Shown here: positions 1 through 6,233 of the stretch, one piece after another
Layout of the letters: each line of letters opens with the position of its first letter
Numbering within the stretch: the first letter of the stretch is position 1
Position numbers and translations under genes: made by a program
The notes under the pieces: generated by a model
Database searches by the model: none
Told to the model about the DNA's origin: nothing
The model's input: only the letters and a program-made list of their open reading frames with translations
From: Betaproteobacteria bacterium
Lineage (GTDB): Bacteria; Pseudomonadota; Gammaproteobacteria; Burkholderiales; Burkholderiaceae_C
Direction of reading: 5' to 3'
Assembly (NCBI GenBank): GCA_025354965.1
Contig: JANXLW010000153.1
Span: 1 to 6,639, forward strand
DNA length: 6,639 bases

Positions 1-420
1 GGCGATGCCGTTGTCCACCGTGATCAGCAGGTCAGCTCCGCTGTCCTTGACACGCGCGGAGATTGGGGCGGTCAAACCATAGCCATCGACCACACGATCG
101 GGCACGATGTAGCTCACGTGTCTGGCGCCCAGTAGCCGCAGGCCCCGAATTGCTACCGCACAGGCGGTGGCACCGTCGCAGTCGTAGTCGGCCACGATGC
201 AGATTTTCTTGTCCAGGCAAACGGCGTCAGCGAGCAGTGTGGCTGCAGCTTGCGCGCCCAGCAGGGTGTCTGGCGCGATGAGACGCGCCAGATCATCGTC
301 AAGTTCTTGTGGGCTTAGAACGCCGCGTGCCGCATAGAGTTGGGCTAGCAAGGGGTGAATGCCAGCCTGCTCAAGTGCCCAGGCGCTACGTGGTGGAACG
401 TCGCGTGAAACTATTTTCAT
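1..420 (-). CDS. recJ: Single-stranded-DNA-specific exonuclease RecJ, N-terminal part (runs off left edge)
   Basis: RecJ is a cytoplasmic 5'-3' single-strand DNA exonuclease of the DHH phosphoesterase family, acting in RecF-pathway recombination and in mismatch and base-excision repair. The first 140 codons are present; bacterial RecJ is usually about 560-580 residues, so about three quarters lies outside the window. The DHH-family metal motif is visible as DYDCDGATACA (about residues 78-88), and the part seen ends with ITVDNGIA, the next conserved metal-site block. The start is the ATG whose A is base 420. It overlaps the TGA of the upstream gene in an ATGA (417-420), which suggests translational coupling; the upstream Shine-Dalgarno sequence is weak. 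It should be cotranscribed with the COG4255/RpfE-type gene upstream. Both motifs and the length before them fit RecJ, and nothing looks damaged in the part seen. Confidence 0.95.
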   Translation of the reverse strand, partial: MKIVSRDVPPRSAWALEQAGIHPLLAQLYAARGVLSPQELDDDLARLIAPDTLLGAQAAATLLADAVCLDKKICIVADYDCDGATACAVAIRGLRLLGARHVSYIVPDRVVDGYGLTAPISARVKDSGADLLITVDNGIA

Positions 421-1346
421 AACTTTTCAAGAATTGTCGATGCTTGAGAGGTGCTAAAAAGACCGACAAAGCGATTCACAAGGCTTCTCGGGCCGGCGCA
501 AAAGGTCTGCGCGCTTCGTTCACCGCAAAGCGTCAATTGACTGGCACCGCCTTGATCCAACGATTGCAACAGGGTGACGCAATCGGTGCCGTCCAGCGTT
601 GCCCAGGCGTGCGCCCAGGCAGCCCAGTCTTCGGTGAGCGCGGCTGCGCGCAGTGAACTGACCACCGAGGGCGACGTTTCGACGACGGGCTCGAGCGCAG
701 TTTGCAGCAGGGTGCCGGTACCGCTGAGCCAGAACGAGTTGGCTTCCGGCAAGCCGCGTGCGCTGCGGGCATCATTGACAGGGTGGGTGTAGAGCAACAT
801 TTGCATTTCAGCTTGCAGTCGCTGTATCTGGGTGGCACTGGCGCCACGCGGCATCCAGCTCTCTATACTGCGCCCCACCACGCGGTCCAACGACGCGGTT
901 GCCAGGCCATCAAACAATGCGCTTTGGGCCAGCCAACAGTTCGGCTCGCGGTAGTGCAGCGTGATCCCGTCTTCCTGAAAGTAGGGTCGCATGGCTGTCA
1001 GCAGGGTTTGCGACTCCTGCTCGGAGAAATCCGGCAGCGCAGAGCCTCCCATCGCGACCTGTTTGGTGCCGGCTCGCCAGTGGCAGGGCGTGACGAATCC
1101 CCAGGCACCGCCGGCCGGCCGGGCTTGCGCCGCGGCCCATGCAATCCGTCCATCGGCAACCGGCAAACCCCGCGCGCGTGCCAAAGCGCGTTCGTGTGGG
1201 GGCGACAGACTGAACTCATCGCCCGAGTCCAGCGCTCCAGGTTTCATGCGCGACAGCAGTTTTTCAAGATGGGGTAGTTTGAGGCTGCGCAAAGCTGCGG
1301 CGCATCCTTCAGAGCTGCAATGGGCGAACGGAATCAGGAGGTGCAT
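417..1346 (-). CDS. Conserved COG4255/RpfE-type protein, often labelled phosphoglycerate mutase; function unknown
   Basis: A 309-residue protein of a family I recognise from beta- and gammaproteobacteria, annotated variously as RpfE-like regulatory protein or cofactor-independent phosphoglycerate mutase. Visible family blocks are MHLLIPFA at the N-terminus, WGFVTPCHWRAG (82-93), MRPYFQEDGITL (119-130), TASLDRVVGR (150-159) and the most conserved stretch, LLYTHPVNDAR (184-194), followed by NSFWLSGTG (203-211). No signal peptide or membrane segment is evident, so it is probably cytoplasmic. I see no basis in the sequence for a phosphoglycerate mutase activity: the DSE/DTE-type metal motifs of the real enzyme were not found. 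The name RpfE comes from the Xanthomonas rpf cluster, where, from memory, a relative also lies near recJ. The start at 1346 gives the usual family N-terminus; no other in-frame start lies in the 53 bp before lolC, and the Shine-Dalgarno is poor. The stop overlaps the recJ start by 4 nt. Existence is secure, function is not. Confidence 0.85.
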   Translation of the reverse strand: MHLLIPFAHCSSEGCAAALRSLKLPHLEKLLSRMKPGALDSGDEFSLSPPHERALARARGLPVADGRIAWAAAQARPAGGAWGFVTPCHWRAGTKQVAMGGSALPDFSEQESQTLLTAMRPYFQEDGITLHYREPNCWLAQSALFDGLATASLDRVVGRSIESWMPRGASATQIQRLQAEMQMLLYTHPVNDARSARGLPEANSFWLSGTGTLLQTALEPVVETSPSVVSSLRAAALTEDWAAWAHAWATLDGTDCVTLLQSLDQGGASQLTLCGERSAQTFCAGPRSLVNRFVGLFSTSQASTILEKL

Positions 1347-1363
1347 GACGCGATTGTGCGGGA

Positions 1364-1376
1364 TGCCACAATGGCA
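1364..1376. repeat. Short perfect inverted repeat between divergent genes
   Basis: TGCCA-CAA-TGGCA is a perfect 5-bp inverted repeat with a 3-bp spacer, inside the 53-bp gap between the divergently transcribed COG4255-type gene and lolC. Position and symmetry could suit a dimeric repressor, but I cannot match it to a known operator, and such short palindromes occur by chance. No clear -35/-10 pair was found for either gene in this gap. Confidence 0.3.
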
Positions 1377-1399
1377 GCTGTTTCCATCCCGGTCGGGCT

Positions 1400-2653
1400 A
1401 TGCAAATTCCTTACGAACTCATTCTTGGCTGGCGCTACACCAGGGCCGGTCGTGCGACGCGGCGCAACGGTTTTATTTCGTTCATCTCAGGGGTTTCCAT
1501 GCTGGGCATTGCCCTCGGCGTGGCACTTATCATTGTGCTCTCAGTGATGAATGGATTTCAGAAAGAAGTGCGCGATCGCATGCTGGGCGTTGTCTCGCAC
1601 ATCGAGATTTTCGCGCCCAACGGCGCGGCCTTGCCGGATCTGGCGCGCACACTGGCTGAAGTTCGGGCCCATCCGCAGGTGGTGGGCGCCGCACCTTTTA
1701 TTGCAACCCAGGCTTTGCTGGCGCGCGGCGAGGACATGAAAGGCACCATGGTTCGGGGCATCGATCCGGCTCGTGAGCCGGACGTGACCGACCTCGCAAT
1801 GGAGCTGAAAAACTCGGCCTTGGCGCGTTTGATTCCGGGTGAATTTGGCGTGGTGCTGGGTGGCGAGTTAGCGCGCTCTCTGGGGCTGCGTCAGGGCGAC
1901 AAGGTCACGCTGGTGGCGCCCAGTGGCCAGATCACGCCCGCCGGCGTCGTGCCGCGCCTCAAACAGATGACGGTGGTGGGTACCTTTGACTCCGGCCATT
2001 TTGAATACGATTCAGCGCTGGTGCTGATGCACATGGACGATGCTGCCAAAATTTTCCGACTTGAAGGCCCCACCGGTGTGCGGCTCAAGCTCAAAGACTT
2101 GCACCAGGCGCGCGAGGTGGGAGCGCAACTGGCACGCAGTCTGACGGGTGACTTGCTGGTGCGTGACTGGACGCGGCAGAACCGCACCTGGTTTGCCGCG
2201 GTGCAGGTCGAAAAGCGCATGATGTTCATCATCCTGACCCTGATCGTGGCGGTGGCCGCTTTCAACTTGGTCTCAACGCTGGTGATGACGGTGACCGACA
2301 AGCGCGCCGATATTGCCATTTTGCGCACCTTGGGTGCCAGCCCTCGAAGCATCATGGGTATTTTTGTGGTTCAGGGCGCCATGGTGGGTGTCATCGGCAC
2401 CTTCGCCGGTTTGGCTTTGGGGTTGGGTGTGGCGTTCAACATCGACGTCATCGTGCCGGCGCTGGAGCATTTGCTGAATGCCAGTTTCCTGCCGAAAGAT
2501 ATTTACCTCATCAGCCGCATGCCCAGTGACCCACAGCAGGCCGATATTTTGCCGATTGCCATCGTCTCGCTGGTGCTGGCTTTTCTGGCAACGCTCTACC
2601 CCAGTTGGCGCGCGTCCCAGGTCAATCCGGCGGAGGCGCTCCGATATGAATGA
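1400..2653 (+). CDS. lolC: Lipoprotein-releasing ABC transporter permease LolC/LolE family
   Basis: This inner-membrane permease works with the LolD ATPase to extract mature outer-membrane lipoproteins from the inner membrane and pass them to periplasmic LolA. The 417-residue length is normal for LolC/E. The N-terminus (MQIPYELILGWRYTRA) is typical, followed by TM1 at about 25-48, a large periplasmic domain at about 49-272 where LolA contact is expected, and three C-terminal membrane segments at about 274-296, 318-345 and 383-401. The last ends in LYPSWRAS with the family's final NPAEALRYE. The cytoplasmic stretch after TM2, with LRTLGASPRSI, corresponds to the coupling region that contacts the ATPase. 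The start at 1400 fits the family; its Shine-Dalgarno is weak. The gene overlaps lolD by 8 nt, forming one operon. There is only one permease gene, so the transporter may be a homodimer (LolF-like) unless lolE lies elsewhere. Confidence 0.95.
   Translation: MQIPYELILGWRYTRAGRATRRNGFISFISGVSMLGIALGVALIIVLSVMNGFQKEVRDRMLGVVSHIEIFAPNGAALPDLARTLAEVRAHPQVVGAAPFIATQALLARGEDMKGTMVRGIDPAREPDVTDLAMELKNSALARLIPGEFGVVLGGELARSLGLRQGDKVTLVAPSGQITPAGVVPRLKQMTVVGTFDSGHFEYDSALVLMHMDDAAKIFRLEGPTGVRLKLKDLHQAREVGAQLARSLTGDLLVRDWTRQNRTWFAAVQVEKRMMFIILTLIVAVAAFNLVSTLVMTVTDKRADIAILRTLGASPRSIMGIFVVQGAMVGVIGTFAGLALGLGVAFNIDVIVPALEHLLNASFLPKDIYLISRMPSDPQQADILPIAIVSLVLAFLATLYPSWRASQVNPAEALRYE
2632..2636 (+). promoter_or_regulatory. 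Ribosome-binding site deciding the lolD start
   Basis: GGAGG lies inside the end of lolC, 9 nt before the ATG at 2646. It is the best Shine-Dalgarno near the lolD start. It supports the upstream ATG over later in-frame candidates (ATG 2736, GTG 2775), which have no comparable site at proper spacing. Confidence 0.65.
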
Positions 2654-3497
2654 TGTTGCCCCCAATCCCAGCGCGCTGGCCTTGCAGGCCGCGGAGTCGT
2701 CAGAGCCGACTCCTCTTCGGGCTGTCCCGGCGAGCATGGGCGCGCCCGGAGCCGCTGTCCTCAGCCCCGAGGGGGTGTCCGTCGCCTTGGGGCGGCCCGG
2801 CGGCAAAGCGGTCGTTTTAAGTGCCCGTGGCCTGACCAAACGCTTTACCGAGGGCCGTCTGGACGTGACGGTGCTGCAAGGCGTTGACCTGGAAGTGCGG
2901 GCTGGCGAGACGTTAGCCATTGTCGGTGCCTCGGGCTCCGGCAAAAGTACCCTGCTGCATCTGCTGGGCGGGCTTGATGCACCCACCAGCGGGTCAGTCT
3001 GGTTAAATGGGCAGGATCTGGCGCGCCAAAGTGCTGCTGAGCAAGGTCGCCGACGAAATCAATACCTCGGCTTTGTCTACCAGTTTCACCACTTGCTGCC
3101 TGAATTCAGTGCGTTGGACAACGTTGCCATGCCGCTGTGGATTCGACGTCAACCGGCCGAGAGCTCTGCGATGACAGCCGCAACCATGCTGGCCAGTGTC
3201 GGCCTGCAGGACCGTCTGCATCATCGTCCGGCTGAACTCTCTGGTGGCGAGCGCCAGCGGGTGGCGATTGCCCGTGCCCTGGTCACGCAACCGGCTTGCG
3301 TGCTGGCTGATGAACCTACTGGCAACCTGGACCGCAGCACTGCCAACGGTGTGTTTGAACTGATGCTGGAACTGGCCAGAACGCAGGGTACCGCTTTTAT
3401 CGTCGTAACCCATGATGAAACTTTGGCGGCGCGGTGTGGGCGGCAATTGCGACTGGTGCAGGGGTGCCTGTCGGAAACAGCCTTAAGAATCGCATAA
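2646..3497 (+). CDS. lolD: Lipoprotein-releasing ABC transporter ATP-binding protein LolD, with N-terminal extension
   Basis: LolD is the cytoplasmic ATPase that powers lipoprotein release by the Lol permease. All ABC motifs are intact: Walker A GASGSGKS (94-101), Q-loop Gln146 in the LolD-typical VYQFHHLLPEFSALDNVAMPL stretch starting at 144, signature LSGGERQ (198-204), Walker B with ADEP (221-224), D-loop GNLD (226-229) and H-loop His256. The YQFHHLLP block separates LolD from related MacB/FtsE-type ATPases. The product is 283 residues, whereas LolD proteins are usually about 225-235. The surplus is an N-terminal segment of about 57 residues rich in Ala, Pro, Gly and Ser before the first core strand (VVLSARGLTKRF). 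The start at 2646 overlaps the lolC stop in ATGAATGA and has a GGAGG 9 nt upstream, so the extension is probably real, although a downstream start cannot be excluded. Nothing else in the operon is evident downstream. Confidence 0.95.
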   Translation: MNDVAPNPSALALQAAESSEPTPLRAVPASMGAPGAAVLSPEGVSVALGRPGGKAVVLSARGLTKRFTEGRLDVTVLQGVDLEVRAGETLAIVGASGSGKSTLLHLLGGLDAPTSGSVWLNGQDLARQSAAEQGRRRNQYLGFVYQFHHLLPEFSALDNVAMPLWIRRQPAESSAMTAATMLASVGLQDRLHHRPAELSGGERQRVAIARALVTQPACVLADEPTGNLDRSTANGVFELMLELARTQGTAFIVVTHDETLAARCGRQLRLVQGCLSETALRIA

Positions 3498-3618
3498 GAA
3501 TCACAGTTGAGAATTCAGGTTCGTAAGGCGTCAAGTTGGGCGTCGGTGAAGCTGCAATCTCACTTTTTTCTGGTAACGACGTGATATTTCGTGCTCTTCG
3601 AGCTGCGATTCAAAAACC
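3498..3618. other. Intergenic stretch after lolD with no recognised gene
   Basis: These 121 bp separate lolD from the next open frame. They are visibly less GC-rich than lolCD. A weak GTGA/TCAC stem (3546-3563, 10-nt loop) followed by six T (3564-3569) is the only terminator-like structure, and it is too short to call. I found no convincing sigma-70 promoter for the gene at 3619. Confidence 0.5.
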
Positions 3619-3969
3619 ATGACTTCGATAATTTCCCGCTTTACCACCAGCTTGATCGGCTTGATAGGTGAACCTGCGTCGAATAGCGACTTCGAGAGTC
3701 GTATTGAAGGCATCCGCAAAGCGATGCTCGACAGCATGACAGAATTTCTTGCCGGGAAGGCCACCCAATCCACGATCTGGGACAAGGTGCTCCATGCGCC
3801 AAGCATTCAAACGCTTTGGTATTTGCGCATTGACCTGATGGTTATGTTGTCTTTGCACTGCGGTGAAGCTATGGCCAGCGACAGGCTCCAAACCATCACG
3901 CAACGGTTTCGTGGCGTGCTGCCAACCAATCAGATTTCAACATCAAATCGCTTCTCACGCACAGTTTAG
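3619..3969 (+). CDS. Small protein of unknown function (116 residues)
   Basis: I do not recognise a named family. The reasons to believe it codes are a coherent soluble-protein composition with charged helical stretches (SDFESRIEGIRKAML, 23-37), a Trp/Tyr-bearing block (IWDKVLHAPSIQTLWYLRID, 53-72) and a basic end (RFRGVLP, 96-102), which together look like a small helical cytoplasmic protein. From memory, similar LWYLR...FRG-type small proteins are found in Burkholderiales, but I cannot confirm this. There is no signal peptide; residues 9-17 are mildly hydrophobic but too short for a membrane helix. The ATG at 3619 is the only sensible start, since an in-frame stop lies at 3574 and no GTG or TTG comes between. 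The Shine-Dalgarno is poor, which lowers confidence. It lies 121 bp after lolD and 143 bp before phaR, so it may be a single-gene unit. Opposite-strand frames here look like shadows. Confidence 0.6.
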   Translation: MTSIISRFTTSLIGLIGEPASNSDFESRIEGIRKAMLDSMTEFLAGKATQSTIWDKVLHAPSIQTLWYLRIDLMVMLSLHCGEAMASDRLQTITQRFRGVLPTNQISTSNRFSRTV

Positions 3970-4011
3970 TTGTGTGGTGATGCTGCCGACCTCGCGCGGA
4001 CCATAGCTGAT

Positions 4012-4031
4012 CCTCAGGGTAAACCTTGGGG
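4012..4031 (+). other. Predicted RNA hairpin between the small gene and phaR
   Basis: CCTCAGGG-TAAA-CCTTGGGG can fold into an 8-bp stem (six Watson-Crick and two G-T pairs) closed by a 4-nt loop. It lies 42 bp after the stop at 3969 and about 20 bp before the phaR -10-like hexamer. No T-run follows, so it is not a standard intrinsic terminator; it could stabilise the 3' end of the upstream transcript or be chance. Confidence 0.3.
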
Positions 4032-4051
4032 CATAGCAAAGAGCTACTGCC

Positions 4052-4057
4052 TAAAAT
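4052..4057 (+). promoter_or_regulatory. Possible -10 element for phaR
   Basis: TAAAAT matches 5 of 6 positions of the sigma-70 -10 consensus, about 55 nt before the phaR ATG. The only -35-like hexamer nearby (TTGGGG, 4026-4031) is 20 bp away, which is too long, so this is a weak promoter prediction. Its relation to the downstream palindrome makes it more interesting than the hexamer alone. Confidence 0.35.
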
Positions 4058-4059
4058 GT

Positions 4060-4072
4060 ATTGCGGTGCAAT
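4060..4072 (+). promoter_or_regulatory. Candidate PhaR operator (TGC-N3-GCA palindrome)
   Basis: ATTGC-GGT-GCAAT is a perfect inverted repeat containing TGC-N3-GCA. As I remember it, PhaR proteins of Paracoccus and Rhodobacter bind CTGC-N3-GCAG-like sites, and PhaR commonly represses its own gene. The palindrome starts 2 bp after the TAAAAT hexamer, where it would cover the transcription start, and 40 bp before the phaR ATG. Binding is inferred. Confidence 0.45.
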
Positions 4073-4112
4073 AAATTTTTATTCGGCACAAGGCTGAACC
4101 AGAGGAGCACAG

Positions 4113-4646
4113 ATGCAAAACAAAAAGACCGCTGAGGCAGGAGTCTTGCAGCGCGTTATTAAAAAGTATCCCAACCGCAGGCTTTACGACACTGATACAT
4201 CGAGCTATATCACGCTGGCGGAAGTCAAGCAGTTGGTGATGGACAGTGAGACCTTCGTGGTTCGCGATGTCAAAACCGGGGAAGATCTCACGCGCAGCAT
4301 TCTGTTGCAAATCATTCTTGAGGAAGAAGCCAATGGATCGCCGATGTTTACCGCACCGGTGCTGGCCAGTGTGATCCGTTTCTATGGACACGCGTTGCAG
4401 GGATTTATGGGCGGGTATCTGGAAAAAAATATTCAGTCACTGATGGACATTCAAGCGAAAGTCGGAGAAAAGTCGAAGGGATTGACACCAGAAATGTGGG
4501 CGCAATTCATGACCATGCAGTCGCCAGTTTTGCAGGGCATGATGGGGGGCAATCTGGAGCAGTCAAAAAATATCCTGGCAAAAATGCATGAGCAGATGCA
4601 AAAGCAGACTGAACAGGTTCTCGGGGCTTTTGGCATCAAACCCTGA
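4113..4646 (+). CDS. phaR: Polyhydroxyalkanoate synthesis repressor PhaR
   Basis: PhaR represses phasin (phaP) and often its own gene; it also binds PHA granules, so repression is relieved when polymer accumulates. The 177-residue product has the PHB/PHA accumulation regulator DNA-binding domain at about 15-74, with the hallmark KKYPNRRLYDT (17-27) and SSYITLAEVKQLV (30-42). A second accumulation-regulator domain follows at about 79-118 (SVIRFYGHALQGFMGGYLEKN). The C-terminal third (128-170) is rich in Met, Gln and Leu and looks like amphipathic helix or coiled coil, as usual in this family and plausible for oligomerisation or granule contact. The start at 4113 has a strong AGAGGAG (4101-4107) 5 nt upstream. 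A TGC-N3-GCA palindrome upstream suggests autorepression. rimO follows 28 nt downstream on the same strand and may be cotranscribed. Its presence implies the host makes PHA, although no pha biosynthesis gene is in view. Confidence 0.95.
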   Translation: MQNKKTAEAGVLQRVIKKYPNRRLYDTDTSSYITLAEVKQLVMDSETFVVRDVKTGEDLTRSILLQIILEEEANGSPMFTAPVLASVIRFYGHALQGFMGGYLEKNIQSLMDIQAKVGEKSKGLTPEMWAQFMTMQSPVLQGMMGGNLEQSKNILAKMHEQMQKQTEQVLGAFGIKP

Positions 4647-4674
4647 AGCGTCAGAATGCTGGGACAATTGAGGC

Positions 4675-6069
4675 ATGAGCGAAGTCATTTCCAAAAATAA
4701 TACGGCACCAAAAATCGGCTTTGTCAGCCTCGGTTGCGCCAAGGCGCTGACCGATTCAGAACTGATCCTCACACAGTTAAGTGCCGAGGGCTATCAGACC
4801 TCCAAAACATTCCACGGTGCCGATCTGGTCATCGTCAACACCTGTGGTTTTATAGACGATGCAGTCAAGGAAAGCCTGGACACCATAGGCGAAGCGTTGG
4901 CCGAAAACGGCAAGGTCATTGTCACCGGATGCCTGGGTGCCAAAACGGGCGAAGGTGGTGGCAATTTGATACGGCAAATGCACCCCAGCGTATTGGCGGT
5001 GACAGGCCCACAGGCGACACAAGAAGTTATGGATGCGGTGCATGCCAATTTACCGAAGCCCCACCATCCTTTTATCGATTTGGTGCCAAATGCGTTTGGT
5101 GTGGCAGGAATCAAGTTGACACCCCGACATTACGCTTACATCAAGATTAGCGAAGGCTGCAACCACCGATGTACGTTTTGCATCATCCCCTCGATGCGGG
5201 GTGATCTGGTGTCGCGGCCAATAGGTGATGTGCTGGTGGAGGCGCGCGCCCTGTTTGAAGGCGGCGTCAAGGAATTGTTGGTGATTAGCCAGGACACTTC
5301 AGCCTACGGTGTTGACGTCCAATACCGTACTGGTTTCTATGATGGCAAGCCGATCAAGACCCGCATGCTGGAGTTGGTGCAGGCGCTGGGTGACATGGCG
5401 GAGCCCTATGGCGCATGGGTTCGCTTGCACTACGTTTATCCATACCCGAGTGTCGATGCGGTCATTCCCTTGATGATCACCGGCAAGGTGCTACCTTATC
5501 TTGATGTGCCCCTTCAGCACAGCCACCCCGACGTACTCAAGCGCATGAAACGTCCGGCCAGTGGTGAGAGAAATCTGGAGCGCATCCAGCGCTGGCGAGA
5601 AGTATGTCCCGACATTGTGGTGCGCAGTACATTTATAGCTGGCTTTCCGGGCGAGACGGTGGATGAGTTTGAGCATCTGCTCGACTTCATGCGCGAAGCG
5701 AAGATTGATCGTGCCGGATGCTTTGCCTATAGCGCTGTGGCGGGCGCTGCTGCCAACGATATCCCAGGCATGTTGTCGGCAGAGTTGAGAGAAGAAAGGC
5801 GTGCCCGCTTTATGGCGGTGGCCGAAGCGATATCGGTCGCCAAGTTGCGCCAGCGCGTAGGCACTACCATGCAGGTGCTGGTGGACTCTGCACCAGGCTT
5901 GGGCAAGAAGGGCGGTGTTGGAAGGTCTTATGCCGACGCGCCGGAGATTGATGGTTTAGTGAAATTGTTGCCACCAGAAAAAATTAGCAAGACTTTGAGG
6001 GTGGGTGAATTTACCAAGGCCCGAATTGTGGGAACACAGGGGCACGATCTCCTGGCCCAACCGTTTTAA
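4675..6069 (+). CDS. rimO: Ribosomal protein S12 methylthiotransferase RimO
   Basis: RimO is a radical-SAM enzyme with two [4Fe-4S] clusters that adds a methylthio group to the beta-carbon of the conserved Asp of ribosomal protein S12. The 464-residue product has the full architecture. The N-terminal UPF0004 domain carries cluster cysteines Cys21, Cys57 (NTCGF) and Cys86 (TGCLGAK). The radical-SAM motif is CNHRCTFC (Cys162, Cys166, Cys169), followed by the RimO-typical IIPSMRGDLVSRP and ISQDTSAYGVD. A C-terminal TRAM domain lies at about 396-464, where RimO binds S12. These blocks match E. coli RimO closely and exclude MiaB. The first cysteine block reads SLGCAKA where most RimO proteins have Pro after the Cys; the catalytic Cys is kept. 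The start at 4675 gives the normal short N-terminus. GAGG just before the ATG is too close to be ideal, and GGGA at 4661-4664 may serve instead. The 28-nt gap suggests cotranscription with phaR. Confidence 0.97.
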   Translation: MSEVISKNNTAPKIGFVSLGCAKALTDSELILTQLSAEGYQTSKTFHGADLVIVNTCGFIDDAVKESLDTIGEALAENGKVIVTGCLGAKTGEGGGNLIRQMHPSVLAVTGPQATQEVMDAVHANLPKPHHPFIDLVPNAFGVAGIKLTPRHYAYIKISEGCNHRCTFCIIPSMRGDLVSRPIGDVLVEARALFEGGVKELLVISQDTSAYGVDVQYRTGFYDGKPIKTRMLELVQALGDMAEPYGAWVRLHYVYPYPSVDAVIPLMITGKVLPYLDVPLQHSHPDVLKRMKRPASGERNLERIQRWREVCPDIVVRSTFIAGFPGETVDEFEHLLDFMREAKIDRAGCFAYSAVAGAAANDIPGMLSAELREERRARFMAVAEAISVAKLRQRVGTTMQVLVDSAPGLGKKGGVGRSYADAPEIDGLVKLLPPEKISKTLRVGEFTKARIVGTQGHDLLAQPF

Positions 6070-6098
6070 GGCGAGCCATTTGAATATTTCATTTATAT

Positions 6099-6183
<85 letters not shown>

Positions 6184-6201
6184 ATTTCAGGAAAGAGAGC
6201 G

Positions 6202-6207
6202 ATTGTA
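6202..6207 (-). promoter_or_regulatory. Likely -10 element of the tRNA-Leu promoter
   Basis: On the minus strand this reads TACAAT, 5 of 6 to the sigma-70 -10 consensus, with its end 18 bp before the tRNA 5' end; a leader of about a dozen nt would result. No good -35 is seen (TGGTTT at a 15-bp spacing is the nearest). The hexamer lies where rnr translation must begin, so the two divergent units share these bases. Confidence 0.5.
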
Positions 6208-6233
6208 TCAAGAATAACAGCCAAACCAGCGGC

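Noticed and set aside
702..1277. Long plus-strand open frame opposite the COG4255-type gene (191 codons)
   Set aside because: It is antisense to a gene with clear family motifs. Its Arg/Gly/His-rich translation shows no motif, which is typical of shadow frames in GC-rich DNA.
991..1659. Plus-strand open frame of 222 codons bridging the divergent gap into lolC
   Set aside because: It overlaps the antisense of one well-supported gene and the wrong frame of lolC, and has no recognisable protein features.
2273..2986. Minus-strand open frame of 237 codons across the lolC-lolD junction
   Set aside because: It is antisense to two well-supported genes. Its Arg/Pro/Ser/Thr-rich translation is typical of the antisense of GC-rich coding sequence.
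3546..3569. Terminator after lolD: GTGA/TCAC stem followed by six T
   Set aside because: The stem is only 4 bp with a 10-nt loop, too weak to call an intrinsic terminator despite the T-run.
3531..3903. Minus-strand open frames opposite the 116-residue gene (91 and 97 codons), possibly a degraded gene
   Set aside because: One end (ESQLEEHEISRRYQKK) looks protein-like, and a short Asp/Leu-rich tail appears in another frame after a stop. No single shift joins them cleanly, and the plus-strand frame has the better composition.
4070..4083. AATAAA/TTTATT near-palindrome before phaR
   Set aside because: It is A/T-only and easily arises by chance. It overlaps the end of the stronger TGC-N3-GCA palindrome and adds no independent evidence.
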